From positions 4,890,001-4,954,000 of the forward strand of contig JAZARR010000250.1 of NCBI GenBank assembly GCA_037389465.1: a DNA stretch of 64,000 nt. Reading direction: 5' to 3'. Below are positions 37,701 to 49,812 of this stretch, one piece after another (positions within the stretch are counted from its first letter, which is position 1; every line of letters starts with the position of its first letter). The stretch is from Baylisascaris procyonis. Its lineage: Eukaryota; Nematoda; Chromadorea; Rhabditida; Ascarididae. The notes beneath the pieces were generated by a model that was not told where the DNA came from, did no database searches, and worked only from the letters and a program-made list of their open reading frames with translations. The translations under genes were made by a program, and so were the position numbers.

Positions 37701-40700
37701 TTCATCGTTCTCGACCCCGATTAGGAGCGTTACGATTTCAGGGAGATTAGGCGCTATAAGACGCGCCACACCATTCCGCTCCCCGGCGTTCATAAGTCCA
37801 AAACCGCAAAATGGTTCATTGCTTTTTAATTGCTTTAATTTTCTTGTTTATATTTTAGAAGGGGATCATTTCTCTTTGTTCACGCCGGTGCATCTTAAAG
37901 AACGCTTAAATCAGTCATAATTATGTTTGGAAGGATTTTTCATTTTTCGAATTTTTTTACAAGACTCGAGGAACCGAATTCTGAAGTGAATAGCTAAGCG
38001 CATCTATGGTATGAATCACTTCAGGGCAACTCGATTTTCAGCATTTCACTTTTTTGTATTCGGAGGGAGGATGAAAATGATTGTCAAATTGAATTCAATT
38101 ATCCAGTAAAAAAGACATACACATAACTCATTTTATACAAATCACATTACGATTTTGAAATCGAATTATTCCACTAGTTTTTATATACATTCTCTGCATG
38201 AAATATTTGCAAATGTTATTTTATTTGTTATTTCAAGTTCTTTAATTGACATTAATGGGTTGGGAAGAAATCACATGGAAATTGATCGATAAGCCTGCAG
38301 CGAAATTCTTTTAATTGGCTTTGTCAGTGCTGTGAGCTTTCTGTGCACTATTACCTACGTCTCTGAAATTTACTTTATTTTTTCCCTACTGTACTACTTT
38401 ATAAGCATTTTCACGCAACGAGAATTTTTTTATATATCGTCTTCGCGCAGCATTTTCTTTATTTATTCAACTGGAAATTTAAAACACCTTTAAAATTATT
38501 TTTGCATTCTCTTCATGGTCTTACATTTATGTTTTGGTCAGTTGTTATAGATGGTGTTTTAGAAGAAAATATGGGGTCGACCCTTGTCGAGGTGGAAAAC
38601 GCAGAACATTTGGACAGTGTCGTTCCAGATGGTGTGACACCACAACGTGTATCGCTGCTTTCTGCATTGAGTACACCAGTAACGCCTTCTACTCCTAGTA
38701 CTTTTTCCTACTTCTTTTGATGTATAAAATAGTGGAACACTTTAATAACCTTAATTGCAACCCCAGTTATCTATTCAAAGTGCTAAGAGCTGTAGTTGAG
38801 ATTTCGCTCACCACAAATATTGGCGTCACCAACGTAATGAAAATTTTGTTTGACATTTTAGCATCTCGTTCCGTAATCATTAGCAATTTCATAATTTGTG
38901 ATGAGGGTGTCCTCAGAAAATAATTTCATAGGAATGCGGGGAGGAAGGGGGAGGGAGCTTCAGGAAAAATTCATATAAGAAGACATTGACGCCGAATATG
39001 CTACAAATTGACGCATTTTGAGGCTTCGTGAATTTGCGAAACAAACTCAGAAACCATCCAAATAACTTTTAAAGTTGTTCGCGAGGGGTCTCCTAAATTT
39101 AATGCGATAAATTCGAGAGGACTTTGTCGAAATTCGAGAGGACAACTAGAGCTTCCACTTAATCCCTTTGGCTTTGCCGTTGACTTATGAAGTTAATTCA
39201 ATTGATGCTACACCTACAACAATTTCTGACAAGGGTTCAGCTGTAGGTTTAGTGCTTTCTTATAAAGAGATGGTTGCTTTCTATAACCTCGAAAGATATT
39301 CATGGGGGTTCCTACAACATTACTTCATGAACATTCTGTTGCTCTTTATGAGTGTTTTATATCTAGTTGAAGTGAGCATGGTATTGGCCAACTATTTGCT
39401 TCGACGACGATTATGATGAAAACAATTACTGAAGTAGACGACCAAAGCACTTGTAAAGGCTTTGGATGGAATCTGAGTAAAAAAAGACGGTGAATTGGGA
39501 AAAGGGACTAAAGGACAAAGCCAAAAGAGTATCATTAAATTGGCGAGCGAATGCAAGTGATCTGTCAAATAAAAGTAAGGAAAGGATGCTGCGAGACACA
39601 GAGTTGATCGTGAATGCTAACGGAAGAAAAGGAGTAAGCAATGAGGAGAATGCAAAGGGGAGTGTAAGCGTCATATGGAAGTGTAGAGTTCAAAAACATA
39701 GAATAAGGACGCTATAATTGAACGGAAATATACTTTCGATGAGGTTTCTCTTTTAGACAGCAGTGGAGAGGAACGCCGTAATATAACACCAATAAAACTG
39801 CTTACACCGTATTGTAAAAATTGGCGACTTTGTATTAAGGTTGTTTGCATCGAAGAGGTTAGTTGATAAAAATTTGCGTTTTTTTTCACTGCTTCCTTTT
39901 TTTTCAACTCATTGGATTAAACTCATCAAACATGATGGAAGCTAACGGGATCTTGATCTGAATAATAAAGTATCTCATGTAAACTGATGTGATCTTATAG
40001 GCAATTAAACGAGTAGCCTTTAGCTGAAATCTTTGTAAGTGTCAGTCTGTTTGAAAGGCTTATTGCTGATTCAATATACAAATATATGCCAGCAAAAAGA
40101 TGCAGCTTATTTCAATTCGCGTTTAATGATTACAGCCAAAATCATCTATTGGCATTCTACGCAAAACTTTCGAGTTGAGCGGTCGATCTGAAGAAAAATT
40201 ATAATTTAGCTGCTATATGGTCGAAAAGTAATATTTATCTTATAGGTAATTTTTATGAGCGGTCGGGTCAGTTAAAATATGAATTTTCGTTTTACATATT
40301 TTGCTGTTTGTTGAAGAGTTTTCTAGCCATTGGAGTGTATTATGCCTGCGTCTTTGGCACATCTTTCTATTCTATTTGCCTAGAAGATTTCTTGACTTGG
40401 CTTTGGGTTAGTGGGGCACCAATGTAATTGTCTCAAGCAGAAGTATAATGCTTGTGCGAGCACATTTCATTTGAATTCTAATTAAATAAATGTTGAGATG
40501 AGGCAATTCCGTGGAACCAGCCTATTCTCGTTTTCGGGTGTTGATGACGATGGAGTCGAAATTCGGATTTGTGCTTTCAATCACCTTGCACAGAAAGTGG
40601 CCGCACTTATTAAGCTTGATCAGGTATTGTATTCTTGTGGAAATACTTGTAGATCAATCGATATGTTTCAAACTCTGCAAGCACATAATGGTAGGCAAGT

Positions 40701-43700
40701 ATAGTTTCGAATATGTGTTTGGTGGGATTATTCTGCAGAAAAGTTTTATTCGTAACACAGTATTTTAAAATATTTTCATTATATTTATTGACATCGCTTA
40801 GTTATTGCACAGTTATAGCACAATCCGGCATTTAGTTCAATAATTGCACAAATTATGGCGCAACTCTTCGATGGTTATGAAGTTGCCTATTTATAACATA
40901 TTCGTTCTGTGCACTTAGTAATTGCGTAATGATATCACAACTATGCAGTATAGTAACATAAGTTCATAAATTTTTCATTGCATTGCATTAATTTGAAGAG
41001 ATTCTTTGATCGTATCAATTCTTTGTCTTATTAAATTGCATAAATGAATTTGCATTGATTATCCTGTTAACTCATATTTGATGAATGTTTTTAATGGCAA
41101 GTTTTTAGATGTACTATATAAGAAGAGCATCAGTGAAGCCGGCAATGAAACGATTCAAACGTAATCAATATGATATGGAAGTTATCGTTCGAGATGAAAC
41201 CGAGGTTTGTCTTGCATTGTTACTCTTTGAATGCAAAATTCTAATGCGATTAGGGATAATCGTTCACTCTTTGCAAAGTAGCAATTGCTATGACTTGTAC
41301 AGCTATTTGACTTATATGCTTTCATATTTTCATATCGTTTGATTAATTTTAATCGTGATCAATCGCTTTCGTTTGATGTTTCATTGAAATCGAAGAGAGA
41401 AATGCGAATAGTAGAAATTATTCACGAAGAATTCTTATTTATTTATTTATGTTATCTTTCAGATAATCGAATGTATTGATCGCGCGGAAATTTCATCGCC
41501 GAAAATTCGTTGCGATTTTGTTCGCATTAGAAATTTGCCTAAGTTTACCAATTCGGAAGTTGGTAAGGTTATTCTCTCAAATTGCTGATCGTTTTCTTTT
41601 TTAGAGCATTATTTTCATTCGAGCAACTACGATGTAATATGTAGTTAAATGAGCATTTTTGCTGAATTTCTTATTTTTACTAAAACGTCTCATATTTTCA
41701 CTAAAAATTTTCTCAATCCCACCAAAACTTTTCTCTGTACTACACTGAAGTGGATGAAAAATAGTTGGGAATAGAATAATACCCTCAATTTGAATAATAC
41801 TACTCATTGATTGATGTATTTCTCATAATAGTGATATGTATTTTTATTGTATATATGGAGCAAGCGTGTAAGAATGCCATTCATAATGTGACGATATGAT
41901 ATGCACTAGTGAGTGATCACTTACGAAAGGGAGTATGTTGGAGGAATGATTTATAAAAAAATACGAGAGGGAACTTTTTGAAAAGCAGTAGCACTGAGTG
42001 CATAGAAATGTTTCCATTGACATTATAAATACAAGCATTGCACATTAAACTCAATGATATGTTTTATTCGGAAACTCTCAACAAATATTCTCGTTGTTGG
42101 CGAATGTGCTTTGGTTGTCGAATTGCTTCTCATCCTGGTTTGTCTTATGAATACGAACATTTAACTTATTGAGAGATTATGTTGACTTGTGAAAGCAGTA
42201 ATATTAGTCGTTGATTTTTGCATTCTCTCCGGCGTATTAGTCTTCATTGTGATAAGTCACTTATCAGCTAGTCATATAAAAGCTGTCAGTTAATCATATC
42301 AAGCATTCTAGATATGGTGGGAGTGGTGCGCGAAGTGGGTGAAGTAAAGCAATTGACTGGCAAGATGGGTGAGGCACTCATCAAGAGGGATATCCAAATT
42401 GTTGATGACTCGTTGCGCTCGGTAACCGCCACCTTATGGGGTGAACGTGCCAAGAACTTTGATGCATCTTCCGAAGTGACGATACTCGTTTTTAAGCGCG
42501 TTCTTGTACGAACTTATCACGGTATTTTGCTTTGATTGTTGCTTCGTTGTTGAAAAATTGTCTATATGTTTTTTCCAACTTTTTTTGTCTACGTTGTACC
42601 CTCCAGTCACTGAAGAAATGAAGTTCTGTTATTTTAATGTTTTGGTTCGGTATATGGTTGAATAAGTTGGAAAGCACATTAGAAAAGCTAGCACAACAGA
42701 CGCTTTTGCAGCCGTGTTCATGGTCAGTCATTCTCGCACAATTTCAGAAAATTATAAAGCAAGCCCAATAATGTATTGTTTGTTTAACAGTTCTGTACAT
42801 TTGCAATATCTTCTGTAAATTATTCGTTTTTCCCACTTAATCGCTGTAAAACGTATGCAGATTTGTAGTCACTTTTGAATGTATATAATTCTTCATAATT
42901 TGTTTTGAAAAGGGTCGATCAGCTCCCGCAATTCGCTTTTGAAAAAGTTTACTTAGAGTCTGTCTTGTGGTGAAGGTTACTGCTATAAAATTCCATGAAT
43001 AAAGCCTCAGTGGTTGGTGGCTTACAGTCAAAATGCAGACAAACAGATACTCTCCACTCAATTCATAGGTAGGCGTCGCCGTAATTTGTCATGCAATTTA
43101 AACTTGAGCAATTGGAAACTATGAGGCCAATTGGAAATTTTCTGATCGGCCGGGTTAACCTATTTAATTTGTTGTTATTCAAAAAGTTATTATCATTCAA
43201 ATTGACCTCTTTGGACTTACCATAAATCAGCTTCCATTTTTCCCCGCATGTTTATTCCTTTTCCATGCAAGAATTGCTGAGAATATATCGGCTAATAGTA
43301 GAGAAATAAATAATCGTTGAAATTCGAATGAGCAATATTCTATTTGCAATAATATTCTATTTAGTATAATACGATAAACGTTCACGTTTAGGTTCGATAT
43401 CGTTATCGACGACCAGTTCAACAATATTGGATGTGAATGTGGATTTGCCAGAAGTCAAAGCTTTGCAACGATGGTATGAAGAGAATAGAAACGCTTCATT
43501 TTCAGCACTCTCTACCGAACTTATTCTCTCTTGTATGTTTCCCTACAATGATCGATTTTTTGTCGTTTTTTTCTTCAAATTCGTTTTTTAATTCTATTCA
43601 ATAATAGTGCTGAATGTTTTTAAGTACGAATGACCAATATGTTTAGTGGATTTATTCAGTCTACTTCAGTTATTTCTTGTTCTGAATGCTTTATTTTATT

Positions 43701-46217
43701 ATATTTGATTCATCAGTCAGTCTATATTGGTGCCTGTCCTGAGGTACGTTCGCGATTGCTAAAGCTTAATAACTGCATTTAAACCATTCGTAGCCTAATA
43801 TCATAAAAGAAGAAGAAACCCATAAAGGCTGTGCATATGATTACCATATAAGTAAGTTTCTAACAAACCATTCAAGTTTTTCGATGAATAACCTGCTGTC
43901 ATATTCATTTGTTAGCAATCTATTCGGATTTGTTATTTTAATAAGTCGTTAAATTAAAAAAATCTTGCCTTTCATAGCAAGTTCATTTTTTATGAGCGGG
44001 GAGGGGAGAGGAGTAAGGGAACGAACGACTTGTTGATTTGCATCTGTTCAATCTAAGTGGTATTTTATTCGATTTTTTTGCTAGGCAGCATACCAGCTGG
44101 AAAACATTCAATAATTTCCTTGATGAGCTCATTATTGAATTGTCTCCATAATCTTCAGCCAGCGAACATAAATGGATCGGAGAGGTGAAAGTTTTGAATA
44201 AGATGATCTACTTTAATGTAACGGCAATGATAATGAATATCAACGTGGACAACGCTGTTTACAAGGTATTTTTTCGATTTATTCTCTACGAATTGCTGTT
44301 GCTTTGCGGTGATTATACACTTCGAAACCATTATTATTTTCAATTGTTGATATGGGGATCAACGATGTAGAGTGTACCCGCATTCTGAAGCTACGATGAG
44401 TTACTACCATTGTAGTCACTTAGACTTGAAGTTTCCTTCGTTATTGCTTTATTTGTCATTTCGTGGGGTTCATTGAGAAAATGGTTCAACGTCTTGTGCG
44501 AGTGATTAAAGACTTAGAGACAGGAATACAAAAACCTAAATGTGAATACCTACCTCATCCCGATAGCTTTGACACCCGCACATTTTTTAGAAATATGCTC
44601 ATTCGATGAGCATGCCCATTAAAAGCACTCTTTTTTAAAAGCACGAAGTGGGAGCAATTTTATAAACTCGCGATCCGAGGTGGTAAGATTTAATTGAACC
44701 CAATTTAGGAGCTGTTAGTTCAAGTGCAGTCGAGTGCATTTGTACCCATGACAACATTTCAAAATAGAACGTATTGTCATACGTCGGTGTATAGCTTTTG
44801 AATGGAGCGTACGCGAGGTGCTGCTGCATGTTCCATCGTAATGCGCAACAAGCACCGCACGTTCCTTTTGAGCTAAAGAAAACCGTCGCGTATTCCTTCT
44901 TTCATAAACAAGAGTCCCTTTATTTATCCACTTTTTCCATGCACTCTACATCTACTGCAGAATATAGTTTTTTTAATATTTCTTTAGTGCATACATCAAA
45001 AATAAGCTTGTTTCAATACTGTAGCTTTATTTTACCTTTATTACGCTGTTATTTTAGGGTTGTGTAAACGAGGGTTGTCGAAAGAAATTGCTCGAAGTGG
45101 ATGGCACATTGCATTGTCCAAAATGTGGCAACGCATCCGACGACTATAAATATTTCTACACTCTTTCGGTTTGCTCCTTTTTGATTATATAAAGCCTCGT
45201 TAGTGAATATTCTTATTTCTTTAGTTGGTGATGTTAAAGAAAGCATAGTTTGCTTCGGACAGTTTCATATTTGTGGTATTTTAGGCCAAAAAGTACCGGG
45301 AAAGCTGGAGAATTCAATAGTAATATGCGACTACTCCTGGATTTGGTGAAAGCTTTACTGAAGATACGGAGTTATGCACCGAGGTTGAGAAGTTATCCAA
45401 AATGGCAGAATAATGTTTAGCAGAATAGATCAAATTTTAACCTTTTCGAATGTGGCGGCAAGCCTAGACGTAAAAAGGAATTGTTTTCGTTGCCCAACCA
45501 ATTAGGAAAAATGACATTGCAAAATGTTTCTTAATTTTCAGAATTATTTATGAATTTTTAGTATTTTTCTCGTAGGTTACATCGCTGTGGATAATCGAAA
45601 TACAGTTTGGGATCGTAAATCCTATACTGGGACATTTTCTGTTCGATCAGCTGTTTTTAAATTCTAAACTCGCATCATATCTCAGAGCAGTCAGTGGTTT
45701 CACACTTTGCTTTAACTCGCCTAAGGGGCATCACGTTTGGGGCAGTTTGAGATGCGAGTGTCGCAGTAGCCAAAGTTCGTTTCAAAATGCATTTATTTAA
45801 AAAAAGTTGAGCATCTAAACGACGAAGAAAATTTCTCGAAAAGCGATATTTCAGATGGAATTATGCGATATGACTGGAACGCATTGGGTGAGCGTATTTG
45901 ATGACTCGGCTGAGAAATTACTGGGCGAATCGGCCGATGAGATCGCCAAAACTCGTAACTATAACTATGACACATATTGCGCCCACTTTAGAGCATTACT
46001 TTTTAAAACTTACGCATTCCGAGTGGTTGCACGTCGTTGCGATAACGATTCAAGTATTTCTCGAGAAAGGATGCAGCAAAAAGTGGGGACCTCAGGTTCG
46101 GGTTCGAGCTCAACTCATGTGCAGCACAAAATGCGTTGGTCTGTTCTTGATTTGATGCCAGTGAATTATGATGCATATATTCAATTCTTGGAACGTTCTG
46201 TGCAACGTTTATCTTAA
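34709..46217 (+). CDS. BRC repeat fused to replication protein A large subunit (RPA1-like)
   Basis: Predicted ssDNA-binding protein with a built-in RAD-51-binding motif. Fourteen exons join in one open frame of 652 codons: 34709-34758, 35877-36041, 37519-37644, 37698-37813, 38551-38697, 39757-39857, 40498-40623, 41109-41204, 41463-41562, 42312-42521, 43392-43532, 44159-44265, 45058-45168, 45855-46217. Residues 25-52 are a BRC repeat (GFVTASGKGVKVSESALEKA). Residues 114-201 are Ser/Thr-Pro rich (ATPFRSPAF, TPVTPSTP). Residues about 205-315 are RPA DBD-A (TPIKLLTPY, TSLFSFSGVDDDG), 343-430 DBD-B (VTATLWGER, with the ssDNA-stacking Trp at 385), and 445-652 DBD-C with a zinc ribbon (Cys 497, 502, 515, 518). 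The RPA70N (DBD-F) domain found at the N-terminus of usual RPA1 is missing. Exon 39757, where DBD-A begins, has no ATG and joins exon 38551 in phase 1, which argues against two genes. AATAAA lies at 46469. Confidence 0.87.
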
Positions 46218-47596
46218 AAATAATTCAGTCTTGAAGGGTTTTTTCTGTAAATCATGCGATCTTGCCTCCGTCTTGTAAATGATATCACTATATGGCCATC
46301 GTTGTTTTCTCTTTTTCTATTGCCTTAATTTTTTCAAAGGTTCAGCAGAAGTTTTCTGTGTAGTTTTAGATATTTTCGTTTAGATGCCTTAGTTACTGAG
46401 GAAGATAGATCCTCCCTGTTCTGTTATGTTATTTTTATGATATATTTTATTACGGTGGTATGTGAGAAAATAAAAAAAACAGTGGCATTTATTGGAACAT
46501 TCAGCGTGTGGGAGGAAAATAACGTCCGATATTTTGGAGTGATTTTCGAGGGGAAGGGAGGTATTGAGCTCTATGTAAACTGCTAGCTCATATGCAAGCG
46601 TTTTCTTTCCCCATCTTTGCTGTTTAGTTACCTAAATTTCAAACCAGCAAATTACTGAGTGGACGCCATTATTATGTTCAACATCGTTATGATATGTAAA
46701 GAAAATGATATTATATGTCACACCTCTGTATAACACGGTTAAGGGAGTTTGGATGGGTACAGACTATATAGGTCGGAATTATACGAATAGCAGTAAGCAG
46801 TGAAGGGAAATGCTGGATACATTGTTGCAGGTGCACGAGATTTGAGGTTGTTTCCTCATAGTATTGCTTCTCTTTGATTCTGTGTGGTGAATACAATAGT
46901 ACTATAACGTTTACTGTTTATTCCTTTCTTTGTTCATCCTTCTTCGTCTGTGCATATCGTTTATTTCACTTAGCTGTTTACTATGAATCCATTTACTCTG
47001 TAAATAAAGTTAGAAACGATGAAGTACTCTCAGAAATTATTTTGAAAGTAACCGTTCTTTTATTGTGGAGAATAAAATGATTTGATATATGTGTATGTGA
47101 GAATCATATCGGAAGTTTTCTTCCAATTGGTGGAAATTTCACTATTTTTCGTTTTGTTTTCGAGAAATTCTTGCTCAGTTTAGCTTTGTTTAGTAGGTTA
47201 CGAAATTTATTGTGCTGTGAGAGATGAAAATAAAGATGGAAGACTATTCGCTGACCGTTTACTTCCTTTTAGAGCCTTTCAAGTTGTTATATAATGGTAT
47301 GGCTGCTTTACTTATATATGTTTTTTGTAGAGTTCATTTCGCACTGTAGTCGATTCCGTTTTGTGTACCGAGCACAATATTTGAAAATTTTTAGTCGTTT
47401 CTAGCTTATGCGTTTTTAATATTAATTTAATTTAATGCCAAATGTGACTAATTTTGCTCTTAATCACGATCGGTGAACTAGTGAACATTTCAGATGCATT
47501 CATTTTACACAGCAGTTTGTTAAAAGGCCTACAACAATTCTTCCTCGCAACCGCGAAAATTTTGGCTGACGTTCCCTCAGGCGTTGTTGTTTGCAG

Positions 47597-47671
47597 TTGT
47601 TGAACGTGAGTGTCGTTCCGGTGTCCGTCCTAAGCATCCTTTCAGGCATCGCTCAAGCCAGTGTGACAGGT
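47597..47671 (+). other. orphan exon-like segment
   Basis: Begins after TTTGCAG and ends before GTAACTT, with two open frames between: a hydrophobic one (LLNVSVVPVSVLSILSG) and a basic one (CRSGVRPKHPFRHRSS). No partner exon was found on either side within 2 kb. It could be part of a decayed transposon or chance splice signals. Confidence 0.2.
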
Positions 47672-48949
47672 AACTTATTTCTAAACGCTAACTGTTGTTC
47701 AAGAGCGATGTTGCATATATGCACTATTTAGTTCTGAAGCGCCTATCCAATAGTTACGTAGAGGGTGCGGGTATGGTATAAGCGATGATCCCCTTGCGGC
47801 AATTTTCATCGATATTCTTAGATTGCTGTTTGTTGAATCATCGCTTCAAAAGTGCATTTCATGTTCGTTGATGTGACCCGGTTGATAGAATTGTTTGACT
47901 TTCGCTTTTGAAACTACGGTAACACAAACCTACGCTCATAGTTCGGCTAACCATGTCTTCAGATAGCTGTCACAACTAGCTTCCAAAAAGGGATATTGTT
48001 TAGCTGCTCAAGACAAATGTGAATGACGCCAATGCCTCAATCCGAAACGTCAAGTATTTGCAGTTTTTTGCATTTCCTCATCACCTCACCTTAAGAAAAG
48101 AAAAACCCTATAATTTGCCTCTTTTGGCGCGAGAACTCTAGTGGATGCGTATTTAGCACAAACACTCAAGAGCATAATAGGTTTACCTGCAAAGTTTTGA
48201 CCATAGATTTCTTTGGGTCTGTCCTAGCCAGTTCGAAACGTCATACTGCGGTAAAGAGGTGGTAATCGAGAAGTTCTGCCGTGTCACAACATGTGCCTTT
48301 TGACAGCGTATGTCGTAAGGAACCTCAGGTTTTTTCCATCACCTACATGTGGCGTTTTGCCAGCTGCTTGAATTTTTGTTTGTGTGCATACCCACTTGGA
48401 GACGATCTTTCCCAACTAGCAAAATGAACATCGAGCAACTACGGACGCATTCAAAAATACTGGGATATGACCATGTCCAGGTTGTGACCAATGCCCAACA
48501 TCGAAGCAGAACTTAGTTGAAATTGGCTTCCCAGCTCGCGAGGTAATACCTCTGAAGAGAAATTGTCGAAAGCGGACTCTTCAATGCCACTCAGTGGCAT
48601 AAGCAGCGGCTGTTAGCTCAGATTGATTCTATTAAAATGTTTCACTGCGGCCGACATGCATCATCACTTTCTCGACACTTGAAACTTTAAAAATTCGATC
48701 GGTGGTGAAAAATCCCACTGGAGGTATCGGAGAAACCCTTCATGAAGTGTTCCTCCACCAATACTTTTGTTGTGGTGCTACAATGGCAGTAGGTGCAAAA
48801 CACAAATATGAACTGAATTTAAACAGTTCTTATTGTTATTCAGGTTTTTCTGACAATGAACGTAGAAAAAGTAATACAGTTTATGAATATCATATAAAAG
48901 AAGAAGGATACTTCTGATAACAACGATGATTATGACATTTCGCAAAAAC

Positions 48950-49040
48950 ATGAATTATGCAAATTTAACGACATTATTATGAAATATAAAATATGCAAAT
49001 TTACGAACAATATTAGAAAATATGGGATATGCAAATGCCA
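48950..49040. repeat. 36-bp imperfect tandem repeat with ATGCAAAT octamers
   Basis: ATGCAAAT occurs at 48957-48964, 48993-49000 and 49029-49036, exactly 36 bases apart each time. The sequence between is similar in the first two copies (TTTAACGAC / TTTACGAAC, then AATAT and a run of A and T). ATGCAAAT is the classic POU-domain octamer, but the even spacing is explained by tandem duplication. It lies in the 3' intergenic region. Confidence 0.75.
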
Positions 49041-49812
49041 CAAAATCACTGAGTATAAACTTGAAGGCGTCGCAAAGTGCCTTCTTAAAAAATGCGTATT
49101 ATTATGGTAGATAGGCAAGTATTTCAAGTTATGCTGTACATAGGAATATGTTCGTAAAAATGAAATGAATGAGAATAACAAAAGAAGTAAATTCAAAAGG
49201 CAACAATTAGACACCACATTAAACAACAATATAATACTCAACAATGATATGAAAGATATTCGAAACTCAATGAGTTTCGATATTCGATCTATACATCAAC
49301 AGCACAGAATAAGAGCAAAGTCTTGTGTATTTCGAATCAACTGCATCGAAGAAAGAAGGAGATTTTGTTAAATAGTAAAGTAAAGAAAAATCTCGTTAAA
49401 TGATGAAATAACGCAATGCATACTTATGTTCCTTCTCTATCTATTCTATCTAATATAAAAAGAGGTCATATTTTCTGAAGCATAAAAGTTTTCGTTGACG
49501 ATTACTTTCGAGAGAATTTTCCGATCCAATTTTTTATCTTTGCTATAGATAGTGAGTGGGGATGTAAAGGACTTATGTTTTTCAAAAAAATGCACTTAAT
49601 TCTCTCAAATTCGACATGTCGCGTTTTGTGTTTCATCCATCGTGGTAAATTCTAATGCAATCATGGGTACTCGCGCTAATTACCGTACCAATTGTGTTAT
49701 CTTGCTGATAACTCATCTGAATTCTGATTCCGATAACACAACAAAGTGCAGTGAATTGAGGAATTTGATTTAACAGAAACAAACCATATGACGTTCTCAC
49801 CTTAGGCAAAAA

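Larger units (their letters stand above)
46218..49812. other. intergenic region between convergent genes
   Basis: Lies between the 3' ends of the BRC-RPA1 gene (plus) and the GalNAc-transferase gene (minus). It holds the RPA1 polyadenylation signal at 46469-46474, an exon-like segment near 47597-47671 described separately, and a 36-bp tandem repeat at 48957-49036. A 17-base palindrome, ATGCCACTCAGTGGCAT, sits near 48583. No gene is supported. Confidence 0.5.

Noticed and set aside
39490..39717. Lys/Arg/Ser-rich open frame that could be an RPA1 N-terminus
   Set aside because: Its best donor leaves phase 0, while exon 39757 needs phase 1, and the sequence shows no resemblance to RPA70N.
34709..39857. 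Two separate genes: a short BRC-2 protein followed by a normal RPA1
   Set aside because: Exon 39757, where the RPA part begins, has no start codon. It joins the preceding BRC-side exon in phase, and no RPA70N-like or ATG-bearing exon was found between 38698 and 39756. Kept as the main alternative to test.
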